Positions 58,419 through 64,000 of a DNA stretch of 64,000 nt are shown one piece after another. The position numbers and the translations under genes are program-made. The DNA lies in NCBI RefSeq assembly GCF_003428645.1, contig NZ_QVQH01000005.1, positions 62,001 to 126,000 on the forward strand, written 5' to 3'. The notes under the pieces were generated by a model that saw only the letters and a list, made by a program, of their open reading frames with translations, had not been told where the DNA came from and did no database searches. This DNA is from Geodermatophilus marinus (GTDB lineage Bacteria; Actinomycetota; Actinomycetes; Mycobacteriales; Geodermatophilaceae). Positions within the stretch are counted from its first letter, which is position 1; every line of letters starts with the position of its first letter.

Positions 58419-59639
58419 ATGACGGTCGCGGGCGGCACCCGGACCCGCGTCGAGCAGCCCGGCACGGTCGCCGAGGCCGCCGACCTGCTGCGCGGGTCGT
58501 CGGGCCCGCTGCTGTTCCGCGGCGCCGGCACCAAGCGGGCCTGGGCCGGCCGCCCCGCCGAGCCCGCGCTGGTCGTGGACACCGCCCGGTTGTCCGGCGT
58601 GCTGGCCTACCACCCGGCGGACATGACCGTCGCCGTCGGCGCAGGGATGCCGCTTGCCGACCTGCAGGCCCTGCTGGCGGAGGAGGGGCAGTGGCTGGCC
58701 CTCGACCCCGGCACCGAGGAGGCCGGCGCCACCGTCGGCGGACTGCTCGCCACCGGGGACTCCGGGCCGCGCCGGCTGCGCTACGGCGCCCTGCGGGACC
58801 TCGTCATCGGCGTCACCCTCGTGCTCCCCGACGGCACCGTGGCCCGCGGCGGCGGCAGGGTCATCAAGAACGTCGCCGGCTACGACCTGCCCAAGCTGCT
58901 GTACGGGTCGCTGGGCACCCTGGGGCTGGTCGCCGAGGTCGTGCTGCGGCTGCACCCCCGCCCGGGGGCGAGCGCGACCGCCACGGTGCGCGTCCCGGTC
59001 GACCGGGCCGCGGAGCTGGCCCGGCGGCTGCGCGCCTCCCCGCTGGAGCCGGCCGCGGTCGACTGGGCCGACCTCGACGGGGGGCTGCTCGCCGCCCGCT
59101 TCGAGGGCACCGCCGCCGGCGTCGAGGGCCGGCGGGAGGCCGCCCTCGCGCTGCTCGCCGACGGCGCGCCCGCCGCGTGGCGCACGGGGGACGGCGAGCA
59201 GGCCGTGTGGCGGCGGCTGGCCGAGCCGCACCGGCCCGACGGGGAGGCCACGCTGGCCGCGGCCGGCACGCGGCCCGGCCGCACCTCCGAGGTCGCCCGG
59301 GCCCTCGCCGCGTCGGGGGACGACGCCGGCGTCCGCACCGGGCTGGCCAGCCGCCCCGCGCTCGGCCTGCACACCGCGCGGTTCACCGGCCCGCCGGCCG
59401 CCGTGGCCGCGGCCGTCACCGCGTGGCGGGCGCGGGTGCTCGCGCTCGGCGGCACCGTCCTGCTGCGGGAGCGGCCCCCCGCGGTCGACGCCGAGCTGGA
59501 CCCGCTGGGCCCGCCCCCGTCGTCGGTCGGGCTGCTGCGGGCCCTGCGCCGGCGCCTGGACCCGCAGGCCCGCTGCGCCCCGGGCCGGCTCGGCTCCTGG
59601 CTCGACCCCGCACCCCGAGAGGACGGCCCCCGGTCATGA
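58419..59639 (+). CDS. glcE: glycolate oxidase FAD-binding subunit GlcE
   Basis: A 406-residue partner of GlcD with an FAD-binding domain (LLFRGAGTKRAWAGRP at about residues 30-45, LDPGTEEAGATVGGLLATG at about 95-113, GGRVIKNVAGYDLPKLLYGS at about 145-164) and a more variable C-terminal half. ATG at 58419, 7 bases after the glcD stop. Its stop overlaps the glcF start (ATGA). Confidence 0.9.
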   Translation: MTVAGGTRTRVEQPGTVAEAADLLRGSSGPLLFRGAGTKRAWAGRPAEPALVVDTARLSGVLAYHPADMTVAVGAGMPLADLQALLAEEGQWLALDPGTEEAGATVGGLLATGDSGPRRLRYGALRDLVIGVTLVLPDGTVARGGGRVIKNVAGYDLPKLLYGSLGTLGLVAEVVLRLHPRPGASATATVRVPVDRAAELARRLRASPLEPAAVDWADLDGGLLAARFEGTAAGVEGRREAALALLADGAPAAWRTGDGEQAVWRRLAEPHRPDGEATLAAAGTRPGRTSEVARALAASGDDAGVRTGLASRPALGLHTARFTGPPAAVAAAVTAWRARVLALGGTVLLRERPPAVDAELDPLGPPPSSVGLLRALRRRLDPQARCAPGRLGSWLDPAPREDGPRS

Positions 59640-61096
59640 CCGCAGGCGAGACCGGTCACGAGACCAGCCGCGACGAGGACCTGCGCCTCACCGTCGCCCC
59701 GCCCCCGGCCGGCGGCGACGGGGCCGGGCTGTTCGACCTGCACCACCCGCCCTCCGCCGAGCTCATCTCCGACTGCGTGCACTGCGGGTTCTGCCTGCCC
59801 ACCTGCCCGACCTACGCCCTCTGGGGCGAGGAGATGGACTCCCCGCGCGGCCGCATATACCTGATGAAGCTGGGCCGGGAGGGGGCGGTCGCGCTCGACG
59901 ACACCTACGTGCAGCACTTCGACGCCTGCCTCGGGTGCATGGCCTGCGTGACCGCCTGCCCGTCCGGGGTGCAGTACGACAAGCTGATCGAGGCCGTCCG
60001 CCCCCAGCTGGAACGCCACCACCGCCGCGAACGGCACGACCGGCTGTTCCGGGCCGCCGTCTTCGCGCTGTTCCCGCACCCCGGCCGGCTGCGGGTCGCG
60101 GCCGTCCTCGGCGCGGCCTACCAGCGCTCGGGTGCCCGCCGGCTGCTGCACCGCGGGCGGCTCTGGTCGCTGCTGCCCGACCGGCTGCAGGCCGTGGAGG
60201 AGCTGATGCCCCCGGCCCGGCTGCGCCGGCTGGCCGCCCGCACCCCGGAGGTCACGCCGGCCGTCGGCACCCGCCGGCGGCGGGTCGGCTTCCTCACCGG
60301 CTGCGTGCAGCGGGTCTTCTTCGCCGACGTCAACGCCGCCACCGTGCGCGTCCTCGCCGCCGAGGGCTGCGAGGTGGTCGCGCCGCGGGCGCAGCGCTGC
60401 TGCGGGGCGCTCAGCGAGCACGCCGGGCGGGAGCCGGAGGCGCTGGCGCGGGCCCGGCGGCTGATCGACGTCTTCGCCGCCACCGACGTCGACGCGATCG
60501 TCGCCAACGTCGCCGGGTGCGGCTCCACGCTCAAGGAGTACGGCCGGCTGCTGCGCGACGACCCGGCCTACGCCGAGCGGGCCGCCGACTTCTCGGCCAA
60601 GGTGCGCGACGTCTCCGAGCTGCTCGCCGAGCTCGAACCCGTCGCGCCCCGGCACCCGGTCGAGGGCCGGCTCGCCTACCACGACGCCTGCCACCTCGGG
60701 CACGCGCAGGGGGTCCGCGCCCAGCCGCGCGCGGTCCTGCGCACCATCCCCGGCCTGCAGGTCACCGACATCCCCGAGGCGGAGATCTGCTGCGGCTCCG
60801 CGGGGATCTACAACCTCGTCCAACCCGGGCCCGCCGGGGAGCTGGGCCGGCGCAAGGTGGAGAAGGTGCTGTCGGTCGCCCCCGACGCGCTGGCCACCGC
60901 CAACCCCGGCTGCCTGCTGCAGATCCGCCGGTACTGGCCCGGGGACCTGCCGATGTTCCACCCCGTCGAGCTGCTCGACGCCTCGATCCGCGGCGTGGAC
61001 CCGATCGCCGCGGCCCGCGCGCCCGGTGGCCGGCGGCGCCCCCCGTGGCTGCGCCGGCGGCACGAGGCCCGCACCGCCGAGCCCGGCCGCTTCTGA
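59636..61096 (+). CDS. glcF: glycolate oxidase iron-sulfur subunit GlcF
   Basis: A 486-residue electron-transfer subunit. Two 4Fe-4S ferredoxin motifs are present, CVHCGFCLPTCPTY (about residues 47-60) and CLGCMACVTACPSG (about 98-111), followed by two CCG-type domains (QRCCGALSEHAG and EICCGSAGIYNL) with the upstream GFLTGCVQ and YHDACHLGH segments. The C-terminus is a short basic tail (RRRPPWLRRRHEA). ATG overlaps glcE by 4 bases. Electrons would go to quinone at the membrane. Confidence 0.93.
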   Translation: MTAGETGHETSRDEDLRLTVAPPPAGGDGAGLFDLHHPPSAELISDCVHCGFCLPTCPTYALWGEEMDSPRGRIYLMKLGREGAVALDDTYVQHFDACLGCMACVTACPSGVQYDKLIEAVRPQLERHHRRERHDRLFRAAVFALFPHPGRLRVAAVLGAAYQRSGARRLLHRGRLWSLLPDRLQAVEELMPPARLRRLAARTPEVTPAVGTRRRRVGFLTGCVQRVFFADVNAATVRVLAAEGCEVVAPRAQRCCGALSEHAGREPEALARARRLIDVFAATDVDAIVANVAGCGSTLKEYGRLLRDDPAYAERAADFSAKVRDVSELLAELEPVAPRHPVEGRLAYHDACHLGHAQGVRAQPRAVLRTIPGLQVTDIPEAEICCGSAGIYNLVQPGPAGELGRRKVEKVLSVAPDALATANPGCLLQIRRYWPGDLPMFHPVELLDASIRGVDPIAAARAPGGRRRPPWLRRRHEARTAEPGRF

Positions 61097-61151
61097 CCAC
61101 CGCCGGCGGGCCGTCCTGCAGGGCACGAGGAGAGGGGCCAGGGTGGGCACC

Positions 61152-63398
61152 ATGACCGACACGACCGGGACGGGCGGGCTGCAGGTCGACCCCGCGCTGC
61201 GCGACTTCGTGGCCGACGAGCTGCTCGCCGGCCTCGACCTGGAGCCGGGGGGTTTCTGGTCGACGGTCGCCACGCTGCACGAGCGCTTCGCCGGGCGGGT
61301 CGAGGGCCTGCTGCGCCACCGCGACGAGCTGCAGGGGCGGATCGACGCCTGGCACCGCGAGCACGGGGCCGGGGACGTCGAGGAGCTCGAGGCCTTCCTC
61401 ACCGGCATCGGCTACCTGCTCCCGCCCGAGGAGCCGCAGGTGCACGTCACCGGCGTCGACCGGGAGATCGCCGAGGTGCCCGGCCCGCAGCTGGTCGTGC
61501 CGGCCACCGTGCCCCGCTACGCGCTCAACGCCGCCAACGCCCGCTGGGGGTCGCTGTACGACGCCCTCTACGGCACCGACGCCCTGCCGCTGGAGCACGA
61601 GCTCGCGCGCGGCTACGACGAGCGCCGCGGCGCGCAGGTCATCGCCGAGGCCGACCGCCTGCTGGACCGCTTCTGCCCGCTGGCCGGCGGCAGCCACGCC
61701 GACGTCACCGCCTACCGCGTGCCCGCGCCCGGCGAGCTGGCCGCCGACACCCCGGCGGGGACGACCGGCCTGGCCGACCCGGCGCAGCTGGCCGGCCACC
61801 GGCCGGCCGACGACACCGGCGGGGACCGACCGGCCGCCGTCCTGCTGCGCCGGAACGGCCTGCACCTGGAGCTGACCGTCGACCCGTCGACGACGGTCGG
61901 CGCGCAGCACCACGCCGGGGTGTCCGACGTGCTGCTGGAGTCCGCGGTCACCACGATCGTCGACCTCGAGGACTCCGTCGCCACGGTCGACGGCCCGGAC
62001 AAGGTCGGTGCCTACCGCACCTGGCTGGGGCTGCGCACCGGGGAGCTGACGGCGACCTTCGGCAAGGAGGGGCGCACCGTGACGCGCGCCGTCCACGGCG
62101 ACCGCCGCTACGTCGGCGCCGACGGCGGCGAGCTGACCCTGCCCGGGCGGTCGCTGCTGCTGGTGCGCAACGTCGGCCACCACATGCGGCTGGACGCCGT
62201 CCGCACCGCCGGCGGCGAGCCGGTGCTCGAGGAGGTCCTCGACGCGCTGGTCTCCGCGGTCGCCGCCCTGCAGGAGTTCCGCGGCAACGGCCGGTACCCC
62301 AACACCCGCACCGGCAGCGTCTACGTGGTCAAGCCGAAGATGCACGGGCCCGACGAGGTCGCGGTGTCGGTCGAGCTGCTCGCCGCCGTCGAGGAGGCGC
62401 TCGGCATGGCGCCCACCACCCTCAAGATCGGCATCATGGACGAGGAGAAGCGCACCTCGGTGAACCTCGAGGCCTGCATCGCCCGCGCCGCCGACCGCGT
62501 CATCTTCGTCAACACCGGCTTCCTCGACCGCACCGGCGACGAGATCCACACCGACTTCGAGGCCGGCCCCGTCGTCCGCAAGGACGACCAGAAGGCGCAG
62601 ACCTGGCTGACCACGTACGAGGCCCGCAACGTCGACGTGGCGCTGCGGGCCGGCTTCGCCGGGCAGGCGCAGATCGGCAAGGGCATGTGGGCCAAGCCGG
62701 CGGCGATGCGGGAGATGCTCGACACCAAGGGCGCCCACCCCCGGGCCGGGGCGAACACCGCCTGGGTGCCCTCGCCGACCGCGGCGACGCTGCACGCGCT
62801 GCACTACCTGGAGACCGACGTCCTCGCCGTGCAGCGGGAGCTGGCGCAGCGGCCGCCGGCCGACCGGCGCGGCCTGCTCGTGCCCCCGGTGCTGCCCGAC
62901 GGCGGCGCCGGGCTGTCCGCGGAGGAGAAGCGGCACGAGCTGGAGACCAACGCCCAGTCCATCCTCGGCTACGTCGTCCGCTGGGTCGGGCTGGGGATCG
63001 GCTGCTCGACCGTGCCCGACCTCGCCGGGGTGGGCCTGATGGAGGACCGCGCCACCCTGCGCATCTCCAGCCAGCAGATCGCCAACTGGCTGCACCACGG
63101 GCTGGTCGACGAGGCCCAGGTGCGCGAGACCTTCGCCCGGATGGCGGCCCTGGTCGACGAGCAGAACGCCGGGGAACCCGGCTACCAGCCGATGAGCGCC
63201 GACCTCGACGGCAGCCCGTCCTTCCAGGCCGCGCTGGACCTGGTGTTCTCCGGCCGGCGCGAGCCCAACGGCTACACCGAGCGGGCGCTCACCCAGTGGC
63301 GCAAGGAGGCCAAGGCCGGCCCCCGCCCTGCGGGGGGCGGGGAGCCGCGGACCCGCGAGGCCGTCCTCACCGACCAGGCACCCAGCCCGGCCTCCTGA
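61152..63398 (+). CDS. glcB: malate synthase G
   Basis: A 748-residue enzyme joining glyoxylate and acetyl-CoA to malate, which feeds the product of glycolate oxidation into the TCA cycle. Family segments: TTIVDLEDSVATVDGPDKVG, LLLVRNVGHHM, YVVKPKMHGPDEV, LKIGIMDEEKRTSVNLEACI and ANTAWVPSPTAATLHALHYL. The length fits isoform G. The ATG at 61152 is preferred; GTG at 61143 would add three residues and has GAGGAGAGG further upstream. It is 55 bases after glcF, in the same operon. Confidence 0.95.
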   Translation: MTDTTGTGGLQVDPALRDFVADELLAGLDLEPGGFWSTVATLHERFAGRVEGLLRHRDELQGRIDAWHREHGAGDVEELEAFLTGIGYLLPPEEPQVHVTGVDREIAEVPGPQLVVPATVPRYALNAANARWGSLYDALYGTDALPLEHELARGYDERRGAQVIAEADRLLDRFCPLAGGSHADVTAYRVPAPGELAADTPAGTTGLADPAQLAGHRPADDTGGDRPAAVLLRRNGLHLELTVDPSTTVGAQHHAGVSDVLLESAVTTIVDLEDSVATVDGPDKVGAYRTWLGLRTGELTATFGKEGRTVTRAVHGDRRYVGADGGELTLPGRSLLLVRNVGHHMRLDAVRTAGGEPVLEEVLDALVSAVAALQEFRGNGRYPNTRTGSVYVVKPKMHGPDEVAVSVELLAAVEEALGMAPTTLKIGIMDEEKRTSVNLEACIARAADRVIFVNTGFLDRTGDEIHTDFEAGPVVRKDDQKAQTWLTTYEARNVDVALRAGFAGQAQIGKGMWAKPAAMREMLDTKGAHPRAGANTAWVPSPTAATLHALHYLETDVLAVQRELAQRPPADRRGLLVPPVLPDGGAGLSAEEKRHELETNAQSILGYVVRWVGLGIGCSTVPDLAGVGLMEDRATLRISSQQIANWLHHGLVDEAQVRETFARMAALVDEQNAGEPGYQPMSADLDGSPSFQAALDLVFSGRREPNGYTERALTQWRKEAKAGPRPAGGGEPRTREAVLTDQAPSPAS

Positions 63399-63421
63399 GC
63401 CGGCACCGAGGAAGGAGCCCC

Positions 63422-63850
63422 GTGGCCATCGACCTGGACACCGCCCGCGCGGTCGTCGCGGCGGCGCGGGCCGCCGGCCGCGACCGCGGCCTCAAGCCCC
63501 TCACCGTCGTCGTCCTCGACGCCGGGGGGCACGTGGTCGCCGCCGAGCGCGAGGACGGCTCGTCCAACGGGCGCTTCGCGATCGCGTCCGGCAAGGCGTC
63601 CGGAGCCCTGGCGCTCGGCATGGGGTCGCGGGCCCTCATGGCCCGGGCCGAGCAGCAGGCCTACTTCGTCGCCGCCGCCGGCGCGGCGCTCGGCGGCGCG
63701 CTGGTGCCGGTCCCCGGCGGCGTCCTCGTCCGGGACGCCGGCGGGGCGCTGCTGGGCGCCGTCGGCGTCTCCGGGGACACCTCCGACAACGACGAGGCCG
63801 CCGCCGTGGCCGGCATCGAGGCGGCCGGTCTGGTCGCCCAGCCGGACTGA
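63422..63850 (+). CDS. glcG: GlcG/HbpS-family protein
   Basis: A 142-residue DUF336 protein: LKPLTVVVLDAGGHVVAAER at the start, GRFAIASGKASGALALGMGS in the centre, VPVPGGVLVRDAGGALLGAV and GVSGDTSDNDEAAA at the end. Members are found with glycolate operons (GlcG) or as heme-binding HbpS; the role in glycolate use is not established. GTG follows GAAGGAG. It lies 23 bases after malate synthase G. Confidence 0.88.
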   Translation: MAIDLDTARAVVAAARAAGRDRGLKPLTVVVLDAGGHVVAAEREDGSSNGRFAIASGKASGALALGMGSRALMARAEQQAYFVAAAGAALGGALVPVPGGVLVRDAGGALLGAVGVSGDTSDNDEAAAVAGIEAAGLVAQPD

Positions 63851-63861
63851 CGGGGCGGCGG

Positions 63862-64000
63862 GTGAGCGCACCGTCGCGGATCGGGGTCGTCGGCGCCGGC
63901 ATCGTCGGGCTGGCGGTCGCCCGGCGGCTGGCGCAGCTGCGGCCGGACGCGCGGATCACGGTGGTGGACAAGGAGGCCGACGTCGCCGTCCACCAGACCG
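63862..64000 (+). CDS. L-2-hydroxyglutarate oxidase-like FAD enzyme, 5' part only
   Basis: Forty-six residues before the window edge. They carry the FAD motif VGAGIVGLAVARRLAQ and a LhgO-like continuation (ITVVDKEADVAVHQT), in which HQT precedes the next conserved part of the family. GTG start 11 bases after glcG. The family oxidises 2-hydroxy acids, so it may be part of the same 2-hydroxy-acid operon. Rest of the gene is not seen. Confidence 0.7.
   Translation, partial: MSAPSRIGVVGAGIVGLAVARRLAQLRPDARITVVDKEADVAVHQT

Noticed and set aside
1-64000. tRNA or rRNA genes, insertion sequences or att sites
   Set aside because: No cloverleaf or conserved rRNA segment, no transposase or integrase motif, and no matching flanking repeats were found by reading.

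Overview
The window is very GC-rich and reads as ordinary chromosome of a high-GC actinobacterium. GTG starts are frequent, many genes overlap by 4 bases (ATGA/GTGA), at least two mRNAs look leaderless, and actinobacterial signatures are present: 13E12-type DUF222/HNH proteins, a mycofactocin-coupled SDR, a mycothiol-type DinB domain, DUF5313, and LexA and PafBC-like DNA-damage promoters. Gene content and GC fit a soil or rock-dwelling family such as Geodermatophilaceae (Geodermatophilus, Blastococcus, Modestobacter), but this is inference. I saw no rRNA, tRNA, CRISPR array, transposase or intact prophage.

Layout. 0-8 kb: an aromatic-ring FAD monooxygenase cut by the left edge, its divergent IclR regulator, a UPF0126 membrane protein, and an Lrp regulator downstream of a large fused indolepyruvate ferredoxin oxidoreductase. 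7.3-18 kb is rich in DNA-repair genes: an SSB, RecD2 helicase, a 13E12 HNH protein, a lone Ada-like zinc domain, an operon of two O6-alkylguanine transferases flanking an ECF-like sigma factor, and a phage-type pair of a Sak4-like ATPase and a Cas4/RecB-like nuclease. Several have LexA- or PafBC-like promoter motifs. 18-31 kb: universal stress protein, crotonase, phosphoribosyltransferase, a polyhydroxyalkanoate group (PhaB, PhaC, a divergent synthase-like hydrolase and a small protein), DAO oxidoreductase plus amidase, an esterase remnant, dodecin, and an OhrR-like regulator. 31.3-34.7 kb: a tightly coupled four-gene operon of unknown function. It holds an ABM-fold protein, two aromatic-rich beta-sandwich-like proteins, and a fusion of a carbohydrate-binding-like domain, an amidohydrolase and a mycothiol-type DinB domain. 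34.8-38.2 kb: a second 13E12 protein with a LexA-like box over a leaderless promoter, and two SnoaL-like proteins.

38.3-53 kb is a myo-inositol catabolic locus. The operon iolC, a Cgl0158-type barrel protein, iolB, iolD, iolE, iolG, iolH and mmsA/iolA runs leftward. A GntR regulator is divergent from it, and a tautomerase and a sugar transporter lie beyond. One 12-bp motif occurs on both sides of the regulator gene and is the likely operator. 53-57 kb: mannitol-type PTS EIICB and EIIA plus a zinc polyol(-phosphate) dehydrogenase. 56.9-64 kb: glycolate oxidation (glcDEF), malate synthase G (glcB), GlcG, and the start of an L-2-hydroxyglutarate oxidase-like gene.

Metabolically the window joins inositol, hexitol, glycolate and aromatic catabolism with carbon storage as PHA. 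The most unusual parts are the alkyltransferase/sigma operon, the chromosomal phage-type recombination pair with a damage-type promoter, and the unexplained 31.3-34.7 kb operon.
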